NCBI RefSeq assembly: GCF_003991205.1
Contig: NZ_RXOZ01000031.1
Span: 62,001-126,000, forward strand
DNA from: Georgenia sp. SYP-B2076
GTDB taxonomy: Bacteria; Actinomycetota; Actinomycetes; Actinomycetales; Actinomycetaceae
DNA: 64,000 nt
Reading direction: 5' to 3'
In this document: positions 33,383 to 41,204 of the stretch, in pieces
Layout: each line of letters starts with the position of its first letter
How positions within the stretch are numbered: the stretch's first letter is position 1
Notes under the pieces: model-generated
Seen by the model: only the letters and a program-made list of their open reading frames with translations
Databases searched by the model: none
Told to the model about the DNA's origin: nothing
Program-made: the position numbers and the translations under genes

Positions 33383-34564
33383 ATGAGGGCACGCACGGGC
33401 CTAGCCGCAGCGGCCGCGCTGGCGGTTTCGATGGCGATCGCTGCACCGGCCACAGCCAAGGGCGGTGATGTCGGTGGCACCGGGTCGCAGTACTTCCTCT
33501 CCGACACCTTTGCGGCGGCGGCGAACACCGTTTTCGCCTATGGGGCCGACGGTGACCAGGCCTTGGTCGGTGACTGGGACGGCAACGGCACCGACACCCT
33601 CGCGGTGCGCCGAGGCTCGACATTTTTCGTTCGCAACAGCAACGGACCCGGCCCCGCGGACTCGGTGGTGTCCTATGGCGACCCCGACGACACCGTGCTC
33701 GTCGGCGACTGGGACGGTGACGGTAAGGACACCTTCATCGTGCGCCGTGGCGGGCTTTACCACGTCAAGAACTCGATGAGGACGGGCGTAGCCGACCAGG
33801 TCATCGCTTACGGCGACCCCGGCGACACCGTGCTCGTCGGCGACTGGGACGGTGATGGCAAGGACACGCTCGCCGTGCGTCGCGGCGGCGTGTACTTCGT
33901 CAAGAACGCTATGACCACCGGCGTGGCCGATCACGTCATCGCCTACGGCAATCCCGACGACAACGTGCTCGTCGGCGACTGGAACGGTGACAAGACCGAC
34001 TCGCTGGGCGTCCGGCGCGGCATCTCATATTTCCTCAAGGACACCATGAGCAGTGGCGTCGCCGACCGCGTCCTCGCGTACGGCAACCCCGACGACACCA
34101 CGCTCGTCGGCGACTGGAACGGCGACGGCGTGGACTCCCTGGGTGTGCGACGGACAGCCACCAGACCGCTTCAGCCGGCCGAGCCTTCAAGGCCGGGCAC
34201 CTGGACACCGAATTGGGCAGGCTACGTCGAGCCGACACTCCGCGTCGCCTCGGTGACCTGCACCCCTACGGGTCGGACCAGCACCATGCCGATCAACGGC
34301 CAGGTCGTGACCTTCAACGACTACGCGGTGGATGTGAAGTGGGCCGTCACAGACGGCAACTTCGTCTTCCAGGATGGCCGCCACTACGGCCCCGGGCAGA
34401 CGGCATGGACGTCGAGCTCGTCGACGCTCGGCACTGGCCCCTCACCCTCCGGCAACACGGTCCGAACCGCCGTCGCGATCCAGGTACTGCCGATGAACTG
34501 GAACGGCGAGTCCTGGCGCGACGTCCGTGAGCTCTACCGGGACGCTACCGTCACCTGCCCGTAG
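33383..34564 (+). CDS. secreted protein with five 45-residue FG-GAP/VCBS-like repeats
   Basis: The 393-residue protein has a signal peptide (GLAAAAALAVSMAIAAPATA) and then five repeats with exact 45-residue spacing. Each contains a Ca-binding-type loop, VGDWDGDGKD or VGDWNGDGVD, starting with Asp at residues 64, 109, 154, 199 and 244, followed by T/S-LGV-RRG and a YF-KN strand. Two repeats are almost identical in DNA (around 33695 and 33830), showing recent unit duplication. The 130-residue C-terminal domain (WAGYVEPTLRVASVTCTPTG) has two cysteines and is unrecognised. It is likely a surface or secreted beta-propeller binding calcium. RBS GGAG precedes ATG 33383. The 223-bp upstream gap shows TAATCT at 33359 as a possible -10. 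Confidence 0.82.
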   Translation: MRARTGLAAAAALAVSMAIAAPATAKGGDVGGTGSQYFLSDTFAAAANTVFAYGADGDQALVGDWDGNGTDTLAVRRGSTFFVRNSNGPGPADSVVSYGDPDDTVLVGDWDGDGKDTFIVRRGGLYHVKNSMRTGVADQVIAYGDPGDTVLVGDWDGDGKDTLAVRRGGVYFVKNAMTTGVADHVIAYGNPDDNVLVGDWNGDKTDSLGVRRGISYFLKDTMSSGVADRVLAYGNPDDTTLVGDWNGDGVDSLGVRRTATRPLQPAEPSRPGTWTPNWAGYVEPTLRVASVTCTPTGRTSTMPINGQVVTFNDYAVDVKWAVTDGNFVFQDGRHYGPGQTAWTSSSSTLGTGPSPSGNTVRTAVAIQVLPMNWNGESWRDVRELYRDATVTCP

Positions 34565-34604
34565 CCCCTGACGGCGCTGCTGCATCGAGCACGCATGCTG
34601 TGCC

Positions 34605-34633
34605 TCCCTGGGCGGAACAGAATCCCCCAGGGA
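34605..34633 (+). terminator. terminator hairpin after the repeat protein
   Basis: TCCCTGGG/CCCAGGGA, 8-bp arms, 40 bp after the stop at 34564. Confidence 0.55.
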
Positions 34634-34763
34634 AGGTGTCCGTAGAACGGCAGACGCGGCCTGGACCCCGAAATGTGACTTATTCCAGCCAGATCCCGGC
34701 CGATAGACGTCTACGTAAGCGGCGCTCCGTTCCCGGTCCCGCTCTCTCGTAGAAGGGCAGGAC

Positions 34764-37079
34764 ATGTTCCGGACCGTCACCCGCGGCCGATACGCGCTCG
34801 GCGCGATGGCGGCGGCTACAGTCGCCGTTCTCACCGCATGCACATCTAGCGTGGGGACAGCCTCCAGCGGCGCGGACGCATCGTCAGCACTCGCCGACGC
34901 GATCACGTTCACCCCCGTCGAGATGCCCGCCTCGCTGCGGTCGGCGAGCACTGGCCAATCCGGATGGCTCGTCGTGCCAAGCTCCGGCACCCTACCGATG
35001 GTCTCGGTCACCGTAGGCGACAATTCCGACGGCCCGGCCGGGGTCCAGACCTGGACCGCGATCGACGGCGAGGGTCTCGTCGCCCAGGGCCGGGTCGCCG
35101 GCGCACCCGATGACGTCCTCACCCTGGACGCCGCGGGCGGGCCGCAGGCCACCGCTATCGTGGGGACCGACGTCGACGGCGGCCGGTTCGCGTCCTTCCT
35201 GCTGACGTCCACCGACCGCGTCACGTGGACTCACGTCGAGCTCGACGATGCCACCAGGTCCGCTCAGCTCGGTTCTGTCGGCGTGGACGCAACAAGGATC
35301 GTCGCCGCCGGGACAGGGCTGAACGGGCGCGCGCCGGCGGCCGCCGTCCACACCCTCGGTGGGGCGACGACCACGACGAATCTGACCGCCCCCGGTGACG
35401 GGCAATCGCTGACCATCTCAGGTGTGGCCGTCAACGGCGACCACATCGTCATCGTGGGAGCGCTCGGACCTGACGGTGACGTCACAAGGCCCATCGCCTA
35501 TACCTCCACCGACGGCGGCGCGGCGTTCACCGGGCCCACAGAGATTGCGAGTGAGCCGGGCGAGGTGTCCGGCGTCGTGTGGACGGGCACCGAGTACCTC
35601 GCCACCGGCGGCGCCAAGGAGTCCGGTTGGAACCGGCCCGCAGCATGGGCGTCTGCCGACGGCGTCACGTGGGCACGAGAGCACGTCGAATTCTTCGGCG
35701 ACGAGACCAGCGACGCCGGCTGGGGAAGCGACTCGGCCGACTCGACGCTCCGGAAGCCGTCCGTGGTAGACGGCAAGGTCGCCGTCGCCATCGACCACGA
35801 CGACAGCACCTGGTCCTACGCCACCCTCCGAGACGCCGATGGCACCTGGCTCCCCATCCCCTACTGGACCGCCGTCATGAAGGGCGTCGGTGTCTCCTCG
35901 TCCGCCGTGCCGTGGGGCGACGACGGCCTGATCGTGGTGACACAGCACTGGAAGGCAGCGACACAGACGTTCATGAAGCCGGGCGACGTGACGCAGCGCG
36001 AGATCACCTCCTTCGATGCTCCATTCGTCATCGGCGATGTTCACGACCTCGGTGGACAGATCGGTATCTCTGCCTACAAGCCAGCGCTGGTTGTCGATGA
36101 AGGGGGCGGGTGGCGTCACACGAGCGATCCCGGCAGCTACGCCTTCGCCCCCGACGGCGGCATCGTCGAGGAGGCTTGGGGCCCCGCAGACCTCGCCACC
36201 CACAACTCACCGGTCACCGCCGCCGACGAGGAGACAGGGTCCGCCGTCGTCGCTGCCGGCACCACAGACGACACCGGTTTTCCGATGCACGCGTGGACCC
36301 GCCAGGGCCCCGAAGGCGAGTGGCAGCCGGCGGTGGGTATCGACCAGAACCAACAGACCTTCCAGAACCCCACGGCGCTCGGCAAGACCGCTCACGGGTG
36401 GATCCTCGCCGCCACCACCGCCCGCACGGGCGCCTACGACGACGCACGAACGGCGACCGTGTGGACCTCTCCGGACGGGTTGACCTGGGAGAGGGCCAAG
36501 GGACACTTCGCCACCGACGTCGGCCGCGGGTCCGGCATCAGCGACATCTGTGAGCTGCCCGACACCCCGGTCGCGGTCGGCTGGAGCGAGGACAGCGCCG
36601 GGGTCACCCACGCCACCGCCTGGAAGGTCGTCGACGGCGCGTGGCATCTCCTCACCCTGACGGACAGCCCAGGCGCCAAGTTCACCTCGTGCACCGTCAC
36701 CGAGGCCGGCGTCCGCATCGCCGGCAACGACGGGTCCCGCGACAAGTCCTGGGACACCGCCGACCTCACCTCTTACACCACAGCGGAGACCCTTGACGAG
36801 GGATCCAGCCGCAACGCGACGGTCGAGGTTCCCGGCGGCTACGTCGCCACCGGCGCCGTCACCACGGCGGACTTCACGGGCCCGGTGCTATGGCTTTCCG
36901 CCGACGGTGAGGAGTGGGACTGGATCAAGATCCCGTCCCAGTCCCCGACCGACTGGGCTCAGGTCCATCTGGCCGGCGAGGGCCTCCTGGTCACGGCAAC
37001 CAGCGGGTACCACTGGGCCGGCGGCAACCAGGCATGGTCCGTGCCCGACATCGGCGCGACGCTCAAGGCACTGGCGTAG
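34764..37079 (+). CDS. large secreted lipoprotein, sialidase-like beta-propeller
   Basis: The 771-residue protein has a lipoprotein signal with lipobox LTAC (Cys26), so it should be anchored outside the membrane. The body has repeated blades of the form SxDG-x-TW (RVTWTHVEL, DGVTWAREHVEF, DGLTWERAKGHF, DGEEWDWIKI) that look like BNR/Asp-box propeller repeats. No sialidase catalytic arginine triad or RIP motif was recognised, so enzymatic activity is not claimed. RBS AAGGGCAGG precedes ATG 34764. The palindrome TAGACGTCTA at 34704-34713, in the 200-bp upstream gap, may be regulatory. Function unknown. Confidence 0.75.
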   Translation: MFRTVTRGRYALGAMAAATVAVLTACTSSVGTASSGADASSALADAITFTPVEMPASLRSASTGQSGWLVVPSSGTLPMVSVTVGDNSDGPAGVQTWTAIDGEGLVAQGRVAGAPDDVLTLDAAGGPQATAIVGTDVDGGRFASFLLTSTDRVTWTHVELDDATRSAQLGSVGVDATRIVAAGTGLNGRAPAAAVHTLGGATTTTNLTAPGDGQSLTISGVAVNGDHIVIVGALGPDGDVTRPIAYTSTDGGAAFTGPTEIASEPGEVSGVVWTGTEYLATGGAKESGWNRPAAWASADGVTWAREHVEFFGDETSDAGWGSDSADSTLRKPSVVDGKVAVAIDHDDSTWSYATLRDADGTWLPIPYWTAVMKGVGVSSSAVPWGDDGLIVVTQHWKAATQTFMKPGDVTQREITSFDAPFVIGDVHDLGGQIGISAYKPALVVDEGGGWRHTSDPGSYAFAPDGGIVEEAWGPADLATHNSPVTAADEETGSAVVAAGTTDDTGFPMHAWTRQGPEGEWQPAVGIDQNQQTFQNPTALGKTAHGWILAATTARTGAYDDARTATVWTSPDGLTWERAKGHFATDVGRGSGISDICELPDTPVAVGWSEDSAGVTHATAWKVVDGAWHLLTLTDSPGAKFTSCTVTEAGVRIAGNDGSRDKSWDTADLTSYTTAETLDEGSSRNATVEVPGGYVATGAVTTADFTGPVLWLSADGEEWDWIKIPSQSPTDWAQVHLAGEGLLVTATSGYHWAGGNQAWSVPDIGATLKALA

Positions 37080-37106
37080 GTGCACGCGGCACGCAGAACG
37101 GGGTGC

Positions 37107-37141
37107 CTCGGCGGCGATCCGACTACTTGATCGCCGCCGAG
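37107..37141. terminator. 13-bp hairpin between convergent genes
   Basis: CTCGGCGGCGATC/GATCGCCGCCGAG with a 9-nt loop. The right arm overlaps the last codons of the CWB2 gene ending at 37123, so that gene's terminator lies within its own 3' end. Confidence 0.7.
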
Positions 37142-38271
37142 ATGGCGTCCACGACAGGTTCCGCCACAGCACTCGGACCACCGAACACGTGCACCCGCTC
37201 CGCCGTGCCCGCGGAGGCCGCGCCAAGATACTTCCCCGTGACCGCCGGCAGGACGTCGGACTGGGTGAGGAGCAGGGGGCCGTCGTGGTTGGCAATGAAG
37301 CCGGCCGCGACGACGGCGTCGGCATAGTCCTCGCCGCTGGCCACGGCAACCTCGTGCGTCTCGTCGGCGGGGAACCAGGCCGCGGCCACTAGCGCCGCGG
37401 TCTCGTACCGGTCGGCGCCGTCGTAGGCGGTGTACCTGCCGTAGGACGCCGTGGTGGCGGGACCGCCCACGGTGTACACGGGTCCGGTGATCGTGCCGCC
37501 CTCCTCGTCGAGCATGAAGTCGAAGGTGTAGCTCTGCTGGTGGATGTTGCCGGTTCGGCTGCGGGTGTCGAACTGGTCGCCCTGGGTGAGCAGCACCACC
37601 CCGCCCGCCCGGGCGGCGGCTGCGCCGGCGGCGAGCGCGTCGGCGAACTCGAGGCCGGTCGTGAGGAAGACCGGGGTGTCCCTGCGGTACTCCCACTTCT
37701 CCAGCTCGCTCATTTCTGCCGCGTCCGGCGGCGCGGTGGGCGCGGCCTGTTCGTCGGAGGCGATCGTCCAGCCGGCGAGGGTGGCGGCGGTGGCGTAGCG
37801 GTTCGCCCCGGAGATGCGCACGACGGCGTTCGCGCCGCCTACGACCTCCCGGAGGCTCGCCTCGGCGCCCGAGGACACCGCCGCGGTGCCGCCCACGATG
37901 ACGACGTGGGCCGGCCTGAGGCGCTTGATCTCCGCCTCGACCCGTGCGTCGAGGTCCCTTCCACTCGCAGTGGTCAGGATCGGCGCATCCAGCTCGTCGG
38001 CGAGCGGCGTGGAGGCCAACGCATCGGCGAAGCCGTCGGCCCGGGTGACGATGACGGTGCCCGCGCCGTGGGCGAACGCGGTGGGCTGCTGCGCCCGGGA
38101 GGCCGCGATGGCGGTGCCGATCCTGTCGGTGCCCGCGACGCGGACGACGGTGTCCGAGCCGGGCGTGTCTGGGGCGTCGATGGTCCCGGCGTTAGCGGCG
38201 GTCGCACCGCCCAGGGTCATGGCGATGGCGGCGGCCGCAGCGAGGGAGCCGCGACGAGTGATATAGCGCAT
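37123..38271 (-). CDS. secreted protein with CWB2 repeats (CWB-A)
   Basis: The 382-residue protein has a signal peptide of the MxxxxRRGSLAAAAAIA type (cleavage near ANA-GT) shared with the proteins at 38403 and 43166. CWB2 repeats start near residues 44 (RVAGTDRIGTA), 152 (RISGANRYATA) and 290 (DGADRYETAA). A loop of about 60 residues between the second and third repeats is unique to it (PPDAAEMSELEKWEYRRDTP). RBS GGGAGG is inside the inverted repeat at 38278. The ORF upstream to 38340 is not conserved, so ATG 38271 is the start. Confidence 0.88.
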   Translation of the reverse strand: MRYITRRGSLAAAAAIAMTLGGATAANAGTIDAPDTPGSDTVVRVAGTDRIGTAIAASRAQQPTAFAHGAGTVIVTRADGFADALASTPLADELDAPILTTASGRDLDARVEAEIKRLRPAHVVIVGGTAAVSSGAEASLREVVGGANAVVRISGANRYATAATLAGWTIASDEQAAPTAPPDAAEMSELEKWEYRRDTPVFLTTGLEFADALAAGAAAARAGGVVLLTQGDQFDTRSRTGNIHQQSYTFDFMLDEEGGTITGPVYTVGGPATTASYGRYTAYDGADRYETAALVAAAWFPADETHEVAVASGEDYADAVVAAGFIANHDGPLLLTQSDVLPAVTGKYLGAASAGTAERVHVFGGPSAVAEPVVDAISAAIK

Positions 38272-38277
38272 GGTTGG

Positions 38278-38293
38278 TGACCTCCCAAGGTCC
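38278..38293 (-). promoter_or_regulatory. SD-overlapping inverted repeat of CWB-A
   Basis: Minus-strand GACCT-TGGG-AGGTC (5-bp arms) overlaps the ribosome-binding GGGAGG, six bases before the start at 38271. It is the same element as at 39609 and 44609. Confidence 0.5.
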
Positions 38294-38328
38294 GGATCAG
38301 GATGTCGCCCTTTGGGGCCAAAGAGCGA

Positions 38329-38360
38329 AGGACCCCCCACCCAGCAGGGCGGGGGGTCCT
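38329..38360 (-). terminator. terminator hairpin of the CWB-B gene
   Basis: AGGACCCCCC/GGGGGGTCCT (10-bp perfect outer stem) plus CCC/GGG inner stem. It lies 43 bp after the stop of the gene at 38403 and closely resembles the hairpin at 43081. Confidence 0.8.
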
Positions 38361-38402
38361 GTGGCGTCAGACCGGGTCACACCGGCTCAGTACCACCTAG
38401 TG

Positions 38403-39602
38403 TCACTTGACGAGCGTGGCCTTCGTGGCGGTGACGAGCTCGTTGACGGCCGCGTCGCCGATGGCGGCCGGGCCACCGAAGACCTTGATGTCGAAGAAGT
38501 TGCCCGACACGGTGGCGTCCGAGAGGAGCTTCGTGGCGTCGTCGTGCACGTCGCCCGGCAGGGTCAGCAGGAGCGCCCCGTCGTGGTTGGCGATGTACGC
38601 GGACGCGACGACGGCGTCAGCGGCGGTGACGCCGCTCGCGACGGCGATCTGGTCCGTGACGTTGGTGCCGTTCACGAAGTACTTCTTGAGACCCTTGAGA
38701 GCGGTGTCGTAACGGTCCGTCCCGACGATCTCCTGGGCGGCGAGGACCTTGCCGTCCACGGCGTCGGCGGCCGGGCCACCGATCGCGACGACCTTTTCGC
38801 TGTAGGCGGTCCCGGCCTCGTTGAGGTACTCCTCGAGGTACTTACCGGTGTAGCTGGCGGTGGTGTCCTCGCCGCCGAGGCCACCCTTGACGGTGTACTC
38901 GTCCAGCTCGTCGTGGTTGGTCAGCAGCACGATGCCGTTGGTCTGCGCGGCGATAGTCCCGGCGGACAGCGCGTCAGCGAAGTCGGTGCCGTCGGCGAGG
39001 TACACCAGCGGACCGTCAGAGACCGTCGGGTAGACCAGGTCGGCGATCTTGACGGCCGTCTCGTAGCGGTCCTTGCCGGCGTAGCGCTCGACGTTTCCGG
39101 TGGAGCCGGTGGCGGCAGCGGTGTCGACCTTGAGGGCCTCGAGGGCGTCCTTCACGGCAGGCGTGACGGCGTTCTCGCCACCCACGATGTAGACGTTGAA
39201 CTCCTTGCCGGCCGCGCCGGCGGCCAGGCGCTGGACCTCGGCGGCGACGTCGGCGTACAGCTCGCCGCTCTTGGTGGTCAGGATCGGCAGGTTCCAGGAG
39301 TCGGCGAGCGTCGAGGCGGTGAGTGCGTCGGCGAAGTCGTCCTGGCGGGCGATGATGACACCGGCGGCGCTCGTGCCGGTGACACCCTTGTCCAGCGCCT
39401 CGGTCGGGAACTGGTTCTGCGCGGCGTCGATTGCCGTGCGGGCGCGGGTGTCGCCGGAGAGGCGCTCCACCGTGGACTTGGTGACGGGCGCGGGCGCGTC
39501 GTCGTTGGGCGTGGCGGCGGCGCTGGCACCTGTCGCGCCGGCGAGAACAACCGCGATGGCGGCGGCGGCGGCAAGCGAGCCGCGGCGAGCGATGTGAGAC
39601 AT
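38403..39602 (-). CDS. secreted protein with CWB2 repeats (CWB-B)
   Basis: The 399-residue protein has the MSHIARRGSLAAAAAIA signal peptide and cleavage near ASA-A. CWB2 repeats start near residues 46 (RLSGDTRARTAI), 161 (RYAGKDRYETAV) and 284 (IVGTDRYDTAL). Each is followed by an ADAL/ADALS strand (DDFADALTAS, GTDFADALSAG) and a VIVGG or GGP turn. There is no other domain. RBS GGAGG lies within the inverted repeat at 39609. Same strand and signal type as CWB-A and CWB-C, and it probably arose by tandem duplication. Confidence 0.9.
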   Translation of the reverse strand: MSHIARRGSLAAAAAIAVVLAGATGASAAATPNDDAPAPVTKSTVERLSGDTRARTAIDAAQNQFPTEALDKGVTGTSAAGVIIARQDDFADALTASTLADSWNLPILTTKSGELYADVAAEVQRLAAGAAGKEFNVYIVGGENAVTPAVKDALEALKVDTAAATGSTGNVERYAGKDRYETAVKIADLVYPTVSDGPLVYLADGTDFADALSAGTIAAQTNGIVLLTNHDELDEYTVKGGLGGEDTTASYTGKYLEEYLNEAGTAYSEKVVAIGGPAADAVDGKVLAAQEIVGTDRYDTALKGLKKYFVNGTNVTDQIAVASGVTAADAVVASAYIANHDGALLLTLPGDVHDDATKLLSDATVSGNFFDIKVFGGPAAIGDAAVNELVTATKATLVK

Positions 39603-39608
39603 AAGAAC

Positions 39609-39623
39609 TGACCTCCATGGTCA
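39609..39623 (-). promoter_or_regulatory. SD-overlapping inverted repeat of CWB-B
   Basis: Minus-strand TGACC-ATGGA-GGTCA (5-bp arms) includes the ribosome-binding GGAGG, six bases before the start at 39602. Confidence 0.55.
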
Positions 39624-39930
39624 CGAGCTAGATGTGCTGGTCCCCCCACCCGATCATCTCGGCGTGAGCGTTGGCAGGTTTAAAACGGCCGGCGGCCGCT
39701 TTCAACTGGCCATCTGCAGATTACAGCCCAATGGCGTCCGCTGCCATGTGAGGAACCCGACGGCGGATTCGGCAACGGACCCACGTCGCATGGCATACGG
39801 CACCGCAGCCGCGACGCTGAATCGTCCTCGGCGGATGTGCCCGCCGCCTGCAACGCGCGCGGTGCTGATGGGAGTGCAGCCTCGGCAGAGGCCGCGAGGA
39901 CCTCCACCGCCGCCAGAGCGGCGGTGCGGC

Positions 39931-39952
39931 GTGATCAGCGTCTACTGATCAC
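39931..39952 (-). terminator. hairpin after the glycosyltransferase gene
   Basis: GTGATCAG-CGTCTA-CTGATCAC, perfect 8-bp arms, 56 bp past the stop of the minus-strand gene ending at 40008. Confidence 0.6.
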
Positions 39953-40007
39953 GGCACGACAGTCGCACGCGAGTTCGGGAGATAATTCAGGTCGGCACCC
40001 GCAGCCG

Positions 40008-41204
40008 TCAGGCGCGCCCATGCTCCGCGGCGGCCCGCGGCCCGGACGCGCGGGCGGCCAGGGCGGACACCCCATCCACCCACGGCGCGGAGAGCCGCTC
40101 GGCGGAGAGCTCCTCGGCCGCGGCGTGCGACGCGGCCTTGTACCGCTCGACGTCGGCCACGGTCAGCGACTCCAGCACCTGAACGAGGTCGGCGCTCTCG
40201 TACCCCTCGGTCACCACGCCCACGCCGTGGTCACGCACCAGCGGGGCGATCGACGGCGACGGCGAGACGATCAGCCCCAGGCGCGCCTGGACGAACTCGA
40301 AGATCTTGTTCGGCAGGGTGTGCACGAGGTTGAACGTCGTCGGTGGGCAGATGAAGACTCCGACGTCGTAGCGGTGCATCATCGGGACGAGTTCGTCGAA
40401 GGCGACCGGCTCCTGCAGCCGCACGCCAGTGATGGCGGGGTCGCCGGCGCGTTCGCCGAGCTCGCGGATGTACGTCGCGTCCCCCGGCACCAGGTACACG
40501 TCGAGGGTGTAGCGCCCGGGGGTGCGGGCGTTGATGTCCTTGACGGCGTCGATCATGATCTCGAGTTTGCGCGGGCGCCCGGCGGCGCCGGCGTGCACGA
40601 GCCGGATCGTCGACGGCGTCGGCGTGGGCGCCAGGTCGGCCCGGTGGCGGGTGGCGTTGGGCACCACGTCGGCGTGGACGCCGAAGACCTCCTCGTACTC
40701 GGCGGCGAAGCCCGGGCTGGTGGTGGTCACCGACGCCACCTGGGTTACGTACTGCTGGCACGCCCACACCAGGAAGGGCCTGGTCCAGCGCACCCACACC
40801 CGGGAGCTCCCCTGCCCCGGGGAGTACTCGTGCAGGTCGGCGTGCACGCCGAGCCGCGGCTTGAGCGCGACGGCGAGAGGGACGGCAAAGACGTCGTTGG
40901 CGAGGACGATGTCCACGCCGCCGCGGCGGGCTACCTCCCGCCCGACCAGCTGCGCGCGGGGCGAGCTGAAATACAGGCGCCGGTACAGGTGCGCACGGAC
41001 CAGGAGCGCGCCGGCGATCTTGTTAAGGCGCCAGGGCTTGTAGGCGACGGGGATCTCGATGTGGTCGGCCGCCTCCTCGGGCTTGGGCCCGTACCCGCAG
41101 GTGATGACGTGGTAGTCCTCGGCGAACAGGCGGACCTGCCGCATGACGCGGGGGTCGCTGCTGATCGGGGAGAACGACAGCAGGAGCAGGGTGTGGCGGC
41201 TCAT
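40008..41204 (-). CDS. GT4-type glycosyltransferase (paralogue C)
   Basis: The 398-residue GT-B enzyme is closely related to the protein at 29584: LLLLSFSPISSDPRVMRQV, VITCGYGPKP, HADLHEYSPGQG and LPNKIFEFVQARLGLIVSP. The start at 41204 overlaps the stop of the ABC exporter gene (ATGA), so the two are translationally coupled and likely handle the same glycan. They stand between CWB2 genes on the same strand. The longer frame to 41708 is shadow. Confidence 0.86.
   Translation of the reverse strand: MSRHTLLLLSFSPISSDPRVMRQVRLFAEDYHVITCGYGPKPEEAADHIEIPVAYKPWRLNKIAGALLVRAHLYRRLYFSSPRAQLVGREVARRGGVDIVLANDVFAVPLAVALKPRLGVHADLHEYSPGQGSSRVWVRWTRPFLVWACQQYVTQVASVTTTSPGFAAEYEEVFGVHADVVPNATRHRADLAPTPTPSTIRLVHAGAAGRPRKLEIMIDAVKDINARTPGRYTLDVYLVPGDATYIRELGERAGDPAITGVRLQEPVAFDELVPMMHRYDVGVFICPPTTFNLVHTLPNKIFEFVQARLGLIVSPSPSIAPLVRDHGVGVVTEGYESADLVQVLESLTVADVERYKAASHAAAEELSAERLSAPWVDGVSALAARASGPRAAAEHGRA

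Larger units (their letters stand above)
39603..40007. other. 405-bp gap between CWB-B and a glycosyltransferase gene
   Basis: It holds the CWB-B leader element (39609-39623) and a hairpin at 39931. Short ORFs on both strands here (for example 39634-39948 and 39680-39907) have Arg/Pro-rich, non-conserved products and no ribosome sites, so they are not called. The CWB-B promoter should lie here, but no -10/-35 pair stands out. Confidence 0.5.

Noticed and set aside
33695-34140. Regular 135-bp DNA repeats suspected as a CRISPR-like or satellite array
   Set aside because: The period equals exactly 45 codons in an open frame with conserved DWDGDGKD loops, so these are protein repeats.
34764-37079. 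Annotation of the lipoprotein as a sialidase
   Set aside because: Asp-box-like blades occur in many propellers. The catalytic arginines and RIP motif were not seen.
39634-39948. Small plus-strand ORF in the gap after CWB-B
   Set aside because: Pro/Arg-rich product, no ribosome site, no recognisable motif, and a hairpin inside its 3' end.
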